Positions 7,549-17,127 of a stretch of DNA of 56,545 nucleotides are shown here, piece after piece. Position 1 is the first letter of the stretch. Every line of letters starts with the position of its first letter. The notes beneath the pieces were generated by a model. It did not search any database and was not told where the DNA came from. It saw only the letters and a list, made by a program, of their open reading frames with translations. The position numbers and the translations under genes are program-made. The stretch is from Rhodanobacter sp. (GTDB lineage: Bacteria > Pseudomonadota > Gammaproteobacteria > Xanthomonadales > Rhodanobacteraceae), in assembly GCA_004298505.1 (NCBI GenBank), contig SCRO01000051.1, forward strand, positions 1 through 56,545, given 5' to 3'.

Positions 7549-8889
7549 ATGAACCTGACGCCTCTTCGCTACATCAGCACGCGCGGGCACAGCCCGGCGG
7601 TACCGATAAGCCAGGCGATCGCTGCCGGGCTGGCGCCGGATGGCGGCCTGTATGTGCCCGTGGCCCTGCCATCGATCGACCCCGATGCCTTCGATCCGCA
7701 CGGCTTGCTGGCCGACACCGCCGCCACCTTGCTGAAGCCGTTCTTCGCCGGCGACCCATTGGCCGACGAATTGCCGGCGATCTGCGTCGAGGCCTTCACC
7801 TTCGACGCCCCGCTGCGCCCACTGCCGGCGCATCCAGACACCTTGATGCTGGAGCTGTTCCACGGCCCCACCTCGGCCTTCAAGGATTTCGGCGCCCGCT
7901 TTCTCGCTGCCTGTCTGCGCCGCCTGCCGCGTGCCGACACTCGTCCACTGACCATCCTGGTCGCCACCTCCGGCGACACCGGCGCTGCGGTGGCGGCCGC
8001 GTTCCATCGCCAGCCCGGTGTGAAAGTGGTGATCCTGTATCCGGACGGCCTGGTCTCGCCGCGCCAGGCGCACCAGCTCGGCTGCTTCGGCGACAACGTC
8101 ACCGCGCTGCGCGTCGCCGGTCGCTTCGATGACTGCCAGCGCATGGTGAAAGCCGCGCTCAGCGACGCGTCGCTGCAGGCCCAGGTACCGCTGTCCTCGG
8201 CCAACAGCATCAGCCTCGGCCGCCTGCTGCCGCAGATGAGCTACTACGCCCACGCGGCGCTGGGTTGGTGGCGCGAACACGGCACGCCACTCAACTTCAT
8301 CGTGCCCACCGGCAACCTCGGCAACGCCATGGCCTGCCTGTGGGTGCGCGCGACAGGCCTGCCCATCGGCGAAGTGCGCCTGGCCTGCAATGCCAACGCC
8401 ACCCTGCCGGATTACTTTGCCGGTGGCGACTACACGCCGCGCGAAGCCGTCGCCACGATTGCCAACGCGATGGACGTGGGCGCCCCCAGCAACTTCGAAC
8501 GCCTGCGCTGGACTTTTCCCAACGAGACGCAGCTACGCGAGTTGCTGCACGCCCACAGCGTAGGCGACGACACCATTCGCCAAACCCTCACGACGCACGC
8601 TCGCGAGCACCACGAAGTGTTCTGTCCGCATACCGCCACCGCGATGCACGAGCTCGATCGGCTGCATCACAGCGGCGATTCGCGGACCTGGGTCGTAGTG
8701 GCCACCGCGCACCCGGCCAAGTTCGAAACCGTACTGGAAGCCCTGCTCGGCCACGCTATCGCCATACCGCCGGCATTGGGGGCCTTGCTCGAACGACCGA
8801 CGAAGACGACCGCCATGGCGGCCGATGATGGCGTGTTCAAGCATTGGCTGCGCGGACACGCCGAGGCAGGGCCGATCAGCACAGCGTGA
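7549..8889 (+). CDS. thrC: Threonine synthase
   Basis: A PLP enzyme of 446 aa that converts O-phosphohomoserine to threonine. The N-terminus (YISTRGHSPAVPISQAIAAG) is typical of class I bacterial threonine synthases, and the PLP lysine is K112 in HGPTSAFKDFGARF. The segment VATSGDTGAAVAAAF forms the phosphate-binding region. Start ATG 7549 has GGAG at 7538-7541. It is the last gene of the hom-thrB-thrC operon. The product feeds IlvA, encoded at the end of the next operon. Confidence 0.95.
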   Translation: MNLTPLRYISTRGHSPAVPISQAIAAGLAPDGGLYVPVALPSIDPDAFDPHGLLADTAATLLKPFFAGDPLADELPAICVEAFTFDAPLRPLPAHPDTLMLELFHGPTSAFKDFGARFLAACLRRLPRADTRPLTILVATSGDTGAAVAAAFHRQPGVKVVILYPDGLVSPRQAHQLGCFGDNVTALRVAGRFDDCQRMVKAALSDASLQAQVPLSSANSISLGRLLPQMSYYAHAALGWWREHGTPLNFIVPTGNLGNAMACLWVRATGLPIGEVRLACNANATLPDYFAGGDYTPREAVATIANAMDVGAPSNFERLRWTFPNETQLRELLHAHSVGDDTIRQTLTTHAREHHEVFCPHTATAMHELDRLHHSGDSRTWVVVATAHPAKFETVLEALLGHAIAIPPALGALLERPTKTTAMAADDGVFKHWLRGHAEAGPISTA

Positions 8890-8922
8890 TCGACAGCTGC
8901 CAATAGTTTCATTTGAATTCAT

Positions 8923-8943
8923 TTGGACGGATAGCCGTCCGAA
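8923..8943. promoter_or_regulatory. Inverted repeat between thrC and the ilv/leu promoter
   Basis: TTGGACGG (8923-8930) and CCGTCCGA (8935-8942) form a 7-8 bp inverted repeat with loop ATAG, 44 nt upstream of the TTGACA box of the leuA operon. There is no U tract, so it is not a standard terminator. It may be an operator for a dimeric regulator or a weak thr-operon terminator. A second, wider inverted repeat (AGCTGCCA 8894-8901 with TGGCAGCT 8952-8959) encloses it. Confidence 0.35.
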
Positions 8944-8986
8944 CACTACCCTGGCAGCTTGGAAAGTTTCTTCATGAAGATTTTTC

Positions 8987-9016
8987 TTGACAGACCCCCT
9001 CGTCATCGCATAGGGT
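8987..9016 (+). promoter_or_regulatory. Promoter of the leu-ilv operon leader
   Basis: TTGACA (8987-8992) is a perfect -35 box; TAGGGT (9011-9016) lies 18 nt downstream as the -10. The expected start of transcription, 6-7 nt after the -10, is at the A of ATG 9023, which opens the leader peptide. This implies a leaderless mRNA. Confidence 0.65.
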
Positions 9017-9022
9017 CAACCT

Positions 9023-9160
9023 ATGCCGCAACGCAACAGCCATTGCCGTACCGCCGAAATCAACCGTCTCGCGACGGTCGACGGCGTGCTGCAGGTCGGC
9101 GGTACGCTCATTATCATCCTTGTACTCGTACTCCTCATTACCAACGGAGGTGCGGGCTGA
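9023..9160 (+). CDS. ilvL: Leu/Ile/Val-rich leader peptide of the branched-chain operon
   Basis: The 45-aa frame starts at ATG 9023 and ends at TGA 9160. Residues 28-40 read TLIIILVLVLLIT: five Leu, four Ile and two Val codons in a row, the hallmark of ilv/leu attenuation control. There is no Shine-Dalgarno because the predicted transcription start falls on the ATG. It is followed 43 nt later by a strong intrinsic terminator, then leuA. The long non-regulatory N-terminal part (MPQRNSHCRTAEINRLATVD) matches the length of the thr leader but not its sequence. Confidence 0.88.
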   Translation: MPQRNSHCRTAEINRLATVDGVLQVGGTLIIILVLVLLITNGGAG

Positions 9161-9203
9161 AGGCATGTGTCCAGGTAGATAGAAGATAACCTGAAGACTC
9201 CTG

Positions 9204-9239
9204 AAAAGCCCCGCACCGGCAACGGCGCGGGGCTTTTTT
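9204..9239 (+). terminator. Attenuator terminator of the leu-ilv operon
   Basis: AAAAGCCCCGC (9204-9214) pairs perfectly with GCGGGGCTTTT (9227-9237), followed by a T run to 9239. It sits between the branched-chain leader peptide and leuA and is a textbook attenuator: transcription ends here unless the ribosome stalls in the Leu/Ile/Val run. Confidence 0.92.
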
Positions 9240-9269
9240 ATTGCCTCGACTCGCATCACGGAGCCTGCA

Positions 9270-10865
9270 ATGAACCCCGAGACAGACGTAGCAACCCCAA
9301 CCACCGGTCGCGCCAGCACTGCCGCCGAGCGTGTGCGGATCTTCGACACGACGCTACGCGATGGCGAACAGGCCCCCGGCTTTTCGATGGACCGGCACGC
9401 CAAGCTGCGCATGGCGCAGCAGCTCGAGGCGCTCGGCGTGGATGTGCTCGAGGCTGGCTTTCCGCAGGCATCGCCGGACGATTTTGCTGCAGTTGCGGAA
9501 ATCGCCCGCACCTTGAAGAACACCACGGTGTGTGGCCTCGCCCGCTGCCAGAACGACGACATCGACGCCGCCGGGCGCGCACTGGAAGAGGCGGCGCACT
9601 CACGCATCCACGTGTTCCTGTCGACCAGCCCGCTGCATCGCGAACACAAGCTGGGCATGAGCAAGGCACAGGTGCTGGACACTGCCGTGGCGGGGGTGGA
9701 GCGGGCGCGCGGGCGGTGCCACGAAGTGGAGTTTTCGGCCGAGGATGCACTGCGCACCGAGCCCGAGTTCCTGGTCGAGGTGTTCAGTGCCGCGCTGGAG
9801 GCCGGCGCCACCACGCTGAACGCGCCGGACACCGTCGGTTACACCACGCCTGCAGAAATCGTCGCGCTGTTCGAATACCTGCGCCGCCATGTGCGTGGTG
9901 CCGAGCGGGCGATCTTTTCCAGCCATTGCCACGACGACCTGGGCATGGCGGTCGCCAACTCCCTGGCGGCGGTCAGCGCTGGCGCACGCCAGGTGGAGTG
10001 CACCATCAATGGCATCGGCGAGCGCGCGGGCAATGCGGCGCTGGAAGAGGTGGTGATGGCGCTGAAGGTGCGCGCCGCACGCTTCGGCGTCGACACCCGC
10101 CTAGACACGCGCAAGCTGTATCCCACCTCGCGTCTGCTGACTCAGCTGACCGGCCAGGCGGTACCGCGCAACAAGGCGATCGTGGGTGAGAACGCGTTTG
10201 CGCACGAAGCCGGTATCCATCAGCACGGCATGCTCAAGCATCCCGGTACCTACGAGATCATGCGCCCGCAGGATGTGGGCATCGCCGAGACCAGGTTGGT
10301 GCTGGGCAAGCACTCCGGTCGCGCCGCGCTGGGCCAGCGGCTGCAGACGCTGGGGCACACGCCGGATGCCGCGGCGATGGACACCATCTTTGCCCGCTTC
10401 AAGAAGCTGGCCGACAAGAAGTGCGAGATCCACGACGAAGATCTCGAGGCGATTGCGCTGGGTCAGGATCCGGACGAAGCCGGCCCGTGGCACTTGCTGC
10501 AGCTCAGCAGCGCGACCCACCTTGGCGGCAGTGCGTCAGCGTCGGTGAAGCTGGCCCACGACGACGGCCGCGAGGTCAGCGAGGCGGCGATCGGCGACGG
10601 CCCGGTTGACGCGGTGCTGCGCGCGATCGAGCGCGCTACCGGCAGCGAGCTGGAGCTCACCGACTTCGTGGTGCGCGCAGTCAGCGAAGGCGGCGATGCG
10701 CAAGGCCACGCCCGGCTCACCGCACGCCACCACCAGCGCGACTGGCGCGGCCATGGCGTCAGCACCGACATCGTGGAGGCCACCGCCCAGGCGGCGCTGG
10801 CCATCGTCAACCGAATTGCGCGACAGACTCCGGCGCCCGCGCCGATCGTCGTCGCCCACCTGTAA
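9270..10865 (+). CDS. leuA: 2-isopropylmalate synthase
   Basis: A 531-aa enzyme condensing acetyl-CoA with 2-oxoisovalerate, the first leucine-specific step. The catalytic and metal motif [14 protein letters not shown] is at residues 24-37, and the HxH metal ligands are H219 and H221 in SSHCHDDLG. The C-terminal part (from about 395) is the LeuA dimerisation/allosteric domain, so leucine feedback is expected. GGAG at 9260-9263 supports ATG 9270. First structural gene after the attenuator, followed by ilvE after a 16-nt gap. Confidence 0.96.
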   Translation: MNPETDVATPTTGRASTAAERVRIFDTTLRDGEQAPGFSMDRHAKLRMAQQLEALGVDVLEAGFPQASPDDFAAVAEIARTLKNTTVCGLARCQNDDIDAAGRALEEAAHSRIHVFLSTSPLHREHKLGMSKAQVLDTAVAGVERARGRCHEVEFSAEDALRTEPEFLVEVFSAALEAGATTLNAPDTVGYTTPAEIVALFEYLRRHVRGAERAIFSSHCHDDLGMAVANSLAAVSAGARQVECTINGIGERAGNAALEEVVMALKVRAARFGVDTRLDTRKLYPTSRLLTQLTGQAVPRNKAIVGENAFAHEAGIHQHGMLKHPGTYEIMRPQDVGIAETRLVLGKHSGRAALGQRLQTLGHTPDAAAMDTIFARFKKLADKKCEIHDEDLEAIALGQDPDEAGPWHLLQLSSATHLGGSASASVKLAHDDGREVSEAAIGDGPVDAVLRAIERATGSELELTDFVVRAVSEGGDAQGHARLTARHHQRDWRGHGVSTDIVEATAQAALAIVNRIARQTPAPAPIVVAHL

Positions 10866-10881
10866 TCACAAGGATCCTTGC

Positions 10882-11883
10882 ATGAACACCGCCTACCTGT
10901 GGCACAACGGCCACATCAAACCCTGGGCCGAGGCTACCTGCCACGTCAGTACGCACGCGCTGCACTACGGCTCGTCGGTGTTCGAGGGTGAACGCGTCTA
11001 TGCCACGCCCGCCGGGCCGGCGTATTTCCGCCTGGCCGACCATACCGCACGGCTGTTCGAATCCGCCGCCGTGTACGGCATCGAGGTCGGCTACAGCGAG
11101 GACGAAATCAACGAAGCGTGTCGCGAACTGATCCGCGCCAACCAGATGCGTTCGGCTTATGTGCGCCCGATCGTGTTCCGCGGTGCCGGTGGGCTGGGCG
11201 TGCTGCCCAAGGATGGCGCGCCGGTCGAGGTGGCGATCATGGCGCTGGACTGGGGTGCCTACCTGGGCGAGGCGGTCGAAAAAGGTGCCGACGTATGCGT
11301 GTCGTCCTGGCATCGCCCGGCACCGAACACCCTCCCGAGCTGGGCCAAAGCCGGCGGCAACTATCTTTCCAGTCAGCTGATCGCGGCCGAGGCGCGCCGC
11401 GGCGGCTACGACGAAGGCATCGCGCTGGGCAGCAACGGCCTGCTCAGCGAAGGCGCCGGCGAGAACCTGTTCCTGGTGAAGAAAGGCAAGCTGCTGACGC
11501 CGCCGAGCAGCGCCGGCATCCTGGCCGGGATCACCCGCGACTCCGTACTCAGCCTGGCCGCGGACCTGGGCGTGCCGGCCGAGGAGCGCGACCTGCCGCG
11601 CGAGGCGTTGTACAGCGCCGACGAAGTCTTCATGACCGGCACCGCCGCCGAGATCACGCCGGTGCGCTCGGTGGATCGCAAGCCGGTGGGCAACGGCATG
11701 CCCGGACCAGTCACTCGTGCGCTGCAGCAGGCGTTCTTTGGCTTGTTCGACGGGCATACCAAAGATCATCGAGGCTGGTTGGACTTGGTCAGTGCGGTCG
11801 TTCCTGACCGTGAAGATCAGGAACCGGCCACCCATGGCCGGACTCCTCAACCACAACCGACCACCTTGGAGATCTCGGCATGA
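10882..11883 (+). CDS. ilvE: Branched-chain amino-acid aminotransferase
   Basis: A fold-type IV PLP aminotransferase (333 aa) making the final transamination to Leu, Ile and Val. K156 in [11 protein letters not shown] is the expected PLP lysine; EGAGENLF and the [12 protein letters not shown] motif near the C-terminus are typical. The usual end (around GWLDLV) is followed by about 30 extra residues, including [12 protein letters not shown], encoded by a palindromic repeat that recurs in leuD. ATG 10882 fits the family N-terminus. The stop overlaps the leuC start (ATGA). Confidence 0.95.
   Translation: MNTAYLWHNGHIKPWAEATCHVSTHALHYGSSVFEGERVYATPAGPAYFRLADHTARLFESAAVYGIEVGYSEDEINEACRELIRANQMRSAYVRPIVFRGAGGLGVLPKDGAPVEVAIMALDWGAYLGEAVEKGADVCVSSWHRPAPNTLPSWAKAGGNYLSSQLIAAEARRGGYDEGIALGSNGLLSEGAGENLFLVKKGKLLTPPSSAGILAGITRDSVLSLAADLGVPAEERDLPREALYSADEVFMTGTAAEITPVRSVDRKPVGNGMPGPVTRALQQAFFGLFDGHTKDHRGWLDLVSAVVPDREDQEPATHGRTPQPQPTTLEISA
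11810..11851 (+). repeat. In-frame palindromic element, copy 1 (ilvE 3' end)
   Basis: A 42-nt segment 83% identical (35/42) to 13860-13901 in leuD. Its core is the near-palindrome CGGCCACCCATGGCCG. It is read in the same codon phase in both genes and encodes the tail [12 protein letters not shown] of IlvE. Confidence 0.7.
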
Positions 11884-13295
11884 GCGCGCGCACACTGTTC
11901 GAGAAAGTCTGGGACGCACATGTGGTGGCGCCGGAAACCGCGGACACGCCGGCGATCCTGTACGTCGACCTGCACCTGGTGCACGAAGTCACCTCACCAC
12001 AGGCGTTCAGCGAACTGCGCGAGCGTGGACTGAAGCTGCGCCGATCGGACCGCATGCTGGCCACCCTGGACCATTCCACGCCGACCCTGCCGATCAATGC
12101 CGATGGCAGCCGACCGTATGTGAATGCCGAGGCGCAGGCGCAGGTCACGCAGCTGGAAACGAACTGCCGCGAATTCGGCGTCGAGCTGTATGGCTGGGGC
12201 AGCGCGGACCGCGGCATTGTGCATGTGATGGGCCCCGAGCTCGGCGCGACCCAGCCGGGCATGACCATCGTCTGCGGCGACAGCCACACCTCTACGCATG
12301 GTGCATTCGGTGCGCTGGCGTTTGGCATCGGCACCACCGAGGTCGGCCATGTGATGGCCACGCAATGCCTGCTGCAGCGCAAGCCGAAAACCATGGCGAT
12401 CCATGTGGATGGCCAGCTACCGCGTGGCGTCGGGGCCAAGGATCTGATCTTGCACATCATCGGCACGGTGGGCATCGATGGGGGCACCGGCCACGTGCTG
12501 GAGTATCGCGGTGCGGCGATCGAGGCGCTGTCGATGGACGAGCGCATGACCGTCTGCAACATGTCGATCGAGGCTGGCGCACGCGCCGGCATGATCGCGC
12601 CGGACGAGACCACCTTCGCCTGGTTGAAAGGTCGGCCACGCGCGCCCCAGGGCGCCGCGTGGGATGCAGCGGTGGCGGCATGGCGTGCGCTGCGCAGCGA
12701 CGACGATGCCCGCTACGACCGCGAGATACACATCGACGCCCGCTCGGTGCAGCCCACCGTCACCTTTGGCACCCACCCGGGCAGCGCGATCGCGATCGAC
12801 GCACCGGTGCCGGTGGCCAGCTCGGCGCAGGACCAACGGGCGCTGGACTACATGCACAGCCAGGCTGGCCAGCCGATACAAGGCATGCCGGTCGACGTGG
12901 TCTTCGTCGGCAGTTGCACCAACGGGCGGCTATCCGACCTGCGCGCGGCTGCGCGCGTGCTGCAGGGCCGGCACGTCGCCGCGGGCGTACGCATGCTGGT
13001 GGTACCCGGCTCCGAAATGGTACGACGTGACGCCGAGCTCGAAGGCCTGCACAAGGTGTTTCTTGCCGCCGGCGCCGAATGGCGCGAGCCCGGCTGCTCG
13101 ATGTGCATCGCCATGAACGGCGACCTGGCACAACCGGGGCAGCTGGTCGTATCCACTTCCAACCGCAACTTCGAAGGCCGCCAGGGCAAGGGCGCACGCA
13201 CGGTGCTGGCCAGCCCTGCCACCGCAGCAGCATCGGCCCTCGCCGGGCGCGTGGCCGATCCGCGTGAGTACCTCAACCAGGAGCAGACCGCATGA
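11880..13295 (+). CDS. leuC: 3-isopropylmalate dehydratase large subunit
   Basis: An aconitase-superfamily 4Fe-4S protein of 471 aa that, with LeuD, isomerises 2- to 3-isopropylmalate. Visible signatures are [14 protein letters not shown] (from residue 131) and the cluster cysteines in VGSCTNG (C about 346) and PGCSMC (about 405 and 408). The start overlaps the ilvE stop and the stop overlaps the leuD start, so translation is coupled on both sides. Length is normal. Confidence 0.96.
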   Translation: MSARTLFEKVWDAHVVAPETADTPAILYVDLHLVHEVTSPQAFSELRERGLKLRRSDRMLATLDHSTPTLPINADGSRPYVNAEAQAQVTQLETNCREFGVELYGWGSADRGIVHVMGPELGATQPGMTIVCGDSHTSTHGAFGALAFGIGTTEVGHVMATQCLLQRKPKTMAIHVDGQLPRGVGAKDLILHIIGTVGIDGGTGHVLEYRGAAIEALSMDERMTVCNMSIEAGARAGMIAPDETTFAWLKGRPRAPQGAAWDAAVAAWRALRSDDDARYDREIHIDARSVQPTVTFGTHPGSAIAIDAPVPVASSAQDQRALDYMHSQAGQPIQGMPVDVVFVGSCTNGRLSDLRAAARVLQGRHVAAGVRMLVVPGSEMVRRDAELEGLHKVFLAAGAEWREPGCSMCIAMNGDLAQPGQLVVSTSNRNFEGRQGKGARTVLASPATAAASALAGRVADPREYLNQEQTA

Positions 13296-13936
13296 AGCCC
13301 GTGAGCCGCATCCACTCCCGCACCGCCGTGCTGGTGGACGAGAACATCGATACCGACCGCATCATCCCGGCGCGCTTCCTCACCACCACCACGCGCGAGG
13401 GGCTGGGCAAGCTGTGCTTCAACGACTGGCGCTACCAGGCCGATGGCAGCGACAACCCCGCCTTCCCCTTGAACCGGCCTGAGGCGCAGGGCTGCTCGAT
13501 CCTGGTTGCCGGACGCAATTTCGGTTGCGGCTCCTCACGCGAGCATGCGCCGTGGGCGCTGCTGGACTACGGCATCCAGGTGGTGTTGTGCAGCGAGATC
13601 GCCGACATCTTCCGCGGCAACGCGCTGAAGAACGGCCTGCTGGCGATCATGATCAGCGCGGCCGAACATCGCTGGCTACTTGATCATCCCGGCATCGAAC
13701 TGAGCATCGACGTGCGCGGCCAGTTCATCGGCCTGCCCGACGGCGGCCGCATCGCGTTCGAGCTGGAGCCGTTCGCTCGTCATTGTTTGCTCAACGGCGT
13801 CGACCAGCTCGGTTACCTGCTGCAGCACGTGGATCAGATTGATGCGTTCGTCCGTGAACGCGAAGGTCAAGAAGCGGCCATCCATGGCCGCACTCTTCAA
13901 CAAAGCGAACTCCGACCAGAAGGACTGGGCGCATGA
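13292..13936 (+). CDS. leuD: 3-isopropylmalate dehydratase small subunit
   Basis: A 214-aa swivel-domain partner of LeuC. The motifs [15 protein letters not shown] (16-30) and [17 protein letters not shown] mark the family. The last 28 residues or so (from [15 protein letters not shown]) go beyond the usual end and are encoded by the second copy of the palindromic element also seen at the ilvE 3' end. ATGA overlaps link it to leuC and leuB. Confidence 0.95.
   Translation: MKPVSRIHSRTAVLVDENIDTDRIIPARFLTTTTREGLGKLCFNDWRYQADGSDNPAFPLNRPEAQGCSILVAGRNFGCGSSREHAPWALLDYGIQVVLCSEIADIFRGNALKNGLLAIMISAAEHRWLLDHPGIELSIDVRGQFIGLPDGGRIAFELEPFARHCLLNGVDQLGYLLQHVDQIDAFVREREGQEAAIHGRTLQQSELRPEGLGA
13860..13901 (+). 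repeat. In-frame palindromic element, copy 2 (leuD 3' end)
   Basis: The 42-nt homologue of 11810-11851. The core CGGCCATCCATGGCCG is a perfect palindrome with 7-nt arms and a 2-nt loop. It encodes [12 protein letters not shown] of LeuD in the same phase as in IlvE. Confidence 0.7.
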
Positions 13937-15111
13937 AGGCCAGCATCGTCACCCTGCCCGGCGATGGCGTCGGTCCCGAGGTCACCAGCGCGGCGGTCGC
14001 CGCGCTGAAAGCCGTGGCCGCACGCTACGGGCACGTGTTCAGTTTCGACGAACAGCTGATCGGCGGCGCCGCGATCGACGCCTGCGGCGAGCCCTTGCCG
14101 GTCGCGTCGCTGGCGGCCTGCCAGGCGGCAGATGCGGTGTTGCTGGGTGCGGTCGGCGGCCCGAAGTGGTCGGATCCGAACGCCCCGGTGCGACCCGAAC
14201 AGGGTTTGCTCGGCCTGCGCGCCGCGCTCGGCGTGTACGCCAACCTGCGCCCGCTGCGGGTGCATCCGGCGCTGGCCAACCTGTCGCCACTGAAGAACGA
14301 GCGCTTGCACAACGTCGATGTGCTGTTCGTGCGCGAGCTCACTGGCGGCACCTACTTTGGTGTAAAGACACGCACGGCCGACACCGCCACCGACGAATGC
14401 AGGTACACCGTGATGGAGATCGAACGGGTGGTGCGCCGCGCATTCGAGCTGGCGCGCGGCCGTCGCGGTCGGCTCACCTCGGTGGACAAGGCCAACGTGC
14501 TGGAAACTTCGCGGCTGTGGCGCAGCACGGTGGTGCGTCTTGCCGCCGACTATCCCGACGTGAAGGTCGAACACCAGCTGGTCGACTCGATGGCGATGCT
14601 GCTGCTGACCCGACCGAGCGCCTACGACGTGGTGGTTACGGAAAACCTGTTCGGCGACATCCTCACCGACGAGGCGGCCGCACTGGCCGGGTCACTTGGC
14701 CTGCTGCCGTCGGCCTCGCTGGGCGATCGCGCACCCTCACCCGACCCTGCAGGCCACCCGCTCCCGGCAACGGGAGAAGGGAGTTCGGCGCGGCCTGTGG
14801 CCGCCTCGACCCTGATGGGGCTGTACGAACCGATTCACGGTTCGGCGCCTGACATTGCGGGCACCGGCGTCGCCAATCCGGTCGGTGCGATCCTGTCCGC
14901 CGCGCTGTTGCTGCGCCACTCGCTGGGACTGGAGGCCGAGGCCATCGCGATCGAAACGGCGGTCGACCAGGTGCTGCGCGACGGGCCGCACAGCCGCGAC
15001 ATCGGTGGCAGCGTCGGCACCGCACAGGTGCTGGCTGCAGTGCTGGCCGCGCTGGATAAGCATACGGACAGCGCCACCGCGTTTTCCTCCGGAGCACGCG
15101 CATGCAGCTGA
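13933..15111 (+). CDS. leuB: 3-isopropylmalate dehydrogenase with an internal insertion
   Basis: The NAD-dependent oxidative decarboxylase of leucine synthesis. The family motifs [10 protein letters not shown] (8-17), [10 protein letters not shown] and the Mg/NAD region ([27 protein letters not shown]) are intact. At 392 aa it is about 30 residues longer than usual: between SLG (264) and GLYEP (296) lies an insertion rich in Pro, Gly and Ser (residues about 265-295) where relatives have about five residues. The inserted DNA contains CGCTCCCGGCAACGGGAG, a palindromic repeat core. The loop is next to the NAD-binding surface, so function is probably tolerated but should be tested. It overlaps leuD by ATGA. 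Confidence 0.94.
   Translation: MKASIVTLPGDGVGPEVTSAAVAALKAVAARYGHVFSFDEQLIGGAAIDACGEPLPVASLAACQAADAVLLGAVGGPKWSDPNAPVRPEQGLLGLRAALGVYANLRPLRVHPALANLSPLKNERLHNVDVLFVRELTGGTYFGVKTRTADTATDECRYTVMEIERVVRRAFELARGRRGRLTSVDKANVLETSRLWRSTVVRLAADYPDVKVEHQLVDSMAMLLLTRPSAYDVVVTENLFGDILTDEAAALAGSLGLLPSASLGDRAPSPDPAGHPLPATGEGSSARPVAASTLMGLYEPIHGSAPDIAGTGVANPVGAILSAALLLRHSLGLEAEAIAIETAVDQVLRDGPHSRDIGGSVGTAQVLAAVLAALDKHTDSATAFSSGARACS
14731..14812 (+). repeat. Palindromic repeat inserted in leuB
   Basis: This in-frame segment encodes the extra LeuB residues. It contains the inverted repeat CTCCCG-GCAA-CGGGAG (within 14761-14776) followed by AAGGGAGT. A related half-element (GCGGGAGAAGGGA) is seen at 15372-15384 just before ilvD. 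Boundaries are approximate and are set by comparison with remembered LeuB family sequences. Confidence 0.55.
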
Positions 15112-15142
15112 AGCGCGCCCACTCCGATCCACGCTTACCCCT

Positions 15143-15170
15143 GCGGATACAGGGATGTATCCGCTTTTTC
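15143..15170 (+). terminator. Terminator-like hairpin between leuB and ilvD
   Basis: GCGGATACA (15143-15151) and TGTATCCGC (15156-15164) form a perfect 9-bp stem with loop GGGA, followed by TTTTTC. It has the form of an intrinsic terminator on the plus strand in the 297-nt gap inside the branched-chain operon. It could split the operon into leuA-ilvE-leuCDB and ilvDC-ilvBM-ilvA units, or reduce expression of the distal genes. Confidence 0.65.
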
Positions 15171-15174
15171 TGCC

Positions 15175-15270
15175 GCCCCTTGCGTGTTATCGACAGCGGA
15201 CAGCTCGTAAACGCCGTGATGGCGCCCACCTCGCGTGCAGTCCCGTCACCCTCCCTGACACGCAAGGGGC
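15175..15270. repeat. Long-range inverted repeat before ilvD
   Basis: GCCCCTTGCGTGT (15175-15187) and ACACGCAAGGGGC (15258-15270) are perfect 13-nt inverted copies 70 nt apart. The rest of the gap (15271-15408) holds another repeat-like fragment and no gene that I can support. I see no convincing promoter for ilvD here. Confidence 0.6.
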
Positions 15271-15408
15271 GCTTTTCTTCGGCGAGGCGTATGGATCCGC
15301 CTCGCTTCGATGGGTGCCGCGATGACGAGCACCCACCCCTCATCCACCCCTTCGACGACGCCTCGGTGCAGGCGGGAGAAGGGACCTTGTCCTTCGGAAC
15401 TTTCTTTT

Positions 15409-17127
15409 ATGCGTAGCGACCTGATCAAGAGCGGCCCCGACCGCGCGCCCGCCCGCGCCATGCTGCGTGCCACCGGCCTGGACGACGAGGCGATCCGCAG
15501 GCCGCTGGTGGCGGTGGTGCACACCTGGTCGGATGTCAGCCCGTGCAACCTCAATCTGCGTGATCTGGCGGTACAGGCCGCCGCCGGCATCCGCGCCGCC
15601 GGCGGCACCCCAGTGGAGTTCAACACCATCGCGGTCACCGACGGCATCGCGATGGGCACGCCGGGCATGCGCTATTCGCTGGTCAGCCGCGAGGTCATCA
15701 CCGACTCGATCGAAACGGCGGTGGAGGGCCACTGCATCGACGCGATGGTGGTGCTGTGCGGCTGCGACAAGACCATCCCCGCGGCGGCGATGGCGATGGT
15801 GCGGCTGGATATTCCGGCGGTGGCACTGTACGGCGGCACCATCGCGCACGGGCTGCACAAGAACCACCCGATCACCATCCAGCAGGTGTTCGAGGCGGTC
15901 GGTGCGCACGGCGCGGGCAAGATCGACGACGCGGAGCTGCGCGCGGTGGAATGCGACGCCTGCGGCGGCGCCGGCGCCTGCGGCGGCCAGTTCACCGCCA
16001 ACACGATGGCGATGGTGCTGACCACGCTGGGCCTGTCGCCGATGGGGCTGAACGATATCCCCGCCACCCACCCGGACAAGCTCGCTGCCGCGCGGCGCTG
16101 CGGCGAGCTGGTGATGGAGTGTCTGCGCGAAGGGCGCACGCCGCGCGCATTGGTCACCCGCACCGCGATGCGCAACGCCGCACGCATGGTCGCCGCCACC
16201 GCCGGCTCCACCAATGCGGTGCTGCACCTGCTGGCGATCGCACGCGAAGCCGAAGTGGAGTGGTCGCTGGAAGATTTCCAGCCGGCTTCCGAGCACACCC
16301 CGGTGATCGCGGACTTATTGCCCGGCGGGCGCTACACCGCCGTGGAGATGTTCGATGCCGGCGGCAGCGCGCGCGTGGCGCAGGAGCTGATCGCTGCCGG
16401 CATGCTGGATGACGCGCCCACCGTCACCGGTCGCACGCTGTTCACCGAAGTGGCGGCCGCGCCGCGCTTCGACGACCAGCAGGTGGTGCATCCGGTGAGC
16501 GCGCCGATGAAGCCGCGCGGCGGCTACTCCATCCTCTACGGCAACCTGGCGCCGGACGGCTGCATCCTGAAGATTCCCGGCAAGAACGGCCCCGGCCACG
16601 GCGGCACCCACTTCGAAGGCACCGCGCGCGTATTCGAGAGCGAGGAAGCCGCGTTCGCCGCCGTCCAGGAAGGCCGCGTCGTGAAGGGTGACGTGGTGGT
16701 GATCCGCAACGAAGGCCCGGCCGGCGGCCCCGGCATGCGCGAAATGCTCGGCGTCACCGCGGCGCTGATCGGGCGCGGGTTGGGCGATGACGTGGCACTG
16801 ATCACCGACGGCCGCTTCAGCGGCGCCACCCACGGTTTCATGGTCGGCCACATTGCACCCGAAGCCGCCCGCGGCGGCGCGATCGCCCTGCTTAAGGATG
16901 GCGACCGCATCCGCATCGACGCGATCACCCGCGAGCTCTCCACCGACGCCGACCTCGCCGCGCGCCGTGCCGCGTGGCAGCCACCGGCACCGAAAGCCAA
17001 CCGTGGCGTACTGGCCAAGTTCGCGCTGCTGGTGGGCTCGGCCTCCGACGGCGCCACCACCCAACCGGCCAGCCCGGCCCCTCGCACCACCACCTCCAAC
17101 CCATCCAATCTGGGAGTCACCGCATGA
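15409..17127 (+). CDS. ilvD: Dihydroxy-acid dehydratase
   Basis: A 572-aa Fe-S dehydratase of the IlvD/Edd family forming the 2-oxo acids of the Val and Ile pathways. The cluster cysteines are in [17 protein letters not shown] and the [12 protein letters not shown] segment; [18 protein letters not shown] ([15 protein letters not shown]) and [11 protein letters not shown] are conserved. It ends in a Thr/Pro/Ser-rich tail (about 25 aa) beyond the normal SSA-type end. No good Shine-Dalgarno is visible before ATG 15409 (CTTTCTTTT precedes it), so translation may depend on upstream structure. The stop overlaps the ilvC start (ATGA). Confidence 0.95.
   Translation: MRSDLIKSGPDRAPARAMLRATGLDDEAIRRPLVAVVHTWSDVSPCNLNLRDLAVQAAAGIRAAGGTPVEFNTIAVTDGIAMGTPGMRYSLVSREVITDSIETAVEGHCIDAMVVLCGCDKTIPAAAMAMVRLDIPAVALYGGTIAHGLHKNHPITIQQVFEAVGAHGAGKIDDAELRAVECDACGGAGACGGQFTANTMAMVLTTLGLSPMGLNDIPATHPDKLAAARRCGELVMECLREGRTPRALVTRTAMRNAARMVAATAGSTNAVLHLLAIAREAEVEWSLEDFQPASEHTPVIADLLPGGRYTAVEMFDAGGSARVAQELIAAGMLDDAPTVTGRTLFTEVAAAPRFDDQQVVHPVSAPMKPRGGYSILYGNLAPDGCILKIPGKNGPGHGGTHFEGTARVFESEEAAFAAVQEGRVVKGDVVVIRNEGPAGGPGMREMLGVTAALIGRGLGDDVALITDGRFSGATHGFMVGHIAPEAARGGAIALLKDGDRIRIDAITRELSTDADLAARRAAWQPPAPKANRGVLAKFALLVGSASDGATTQPASPAPRTTTSNPSNLGVTA

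Noticed and set aside
15310-15408. Extension of IlvD into the repeat-rich gap
   Set aside because: The extra residues are repeat-derived and the family N-terminus fits ATG 15409 ([18 protein letters not shown]).
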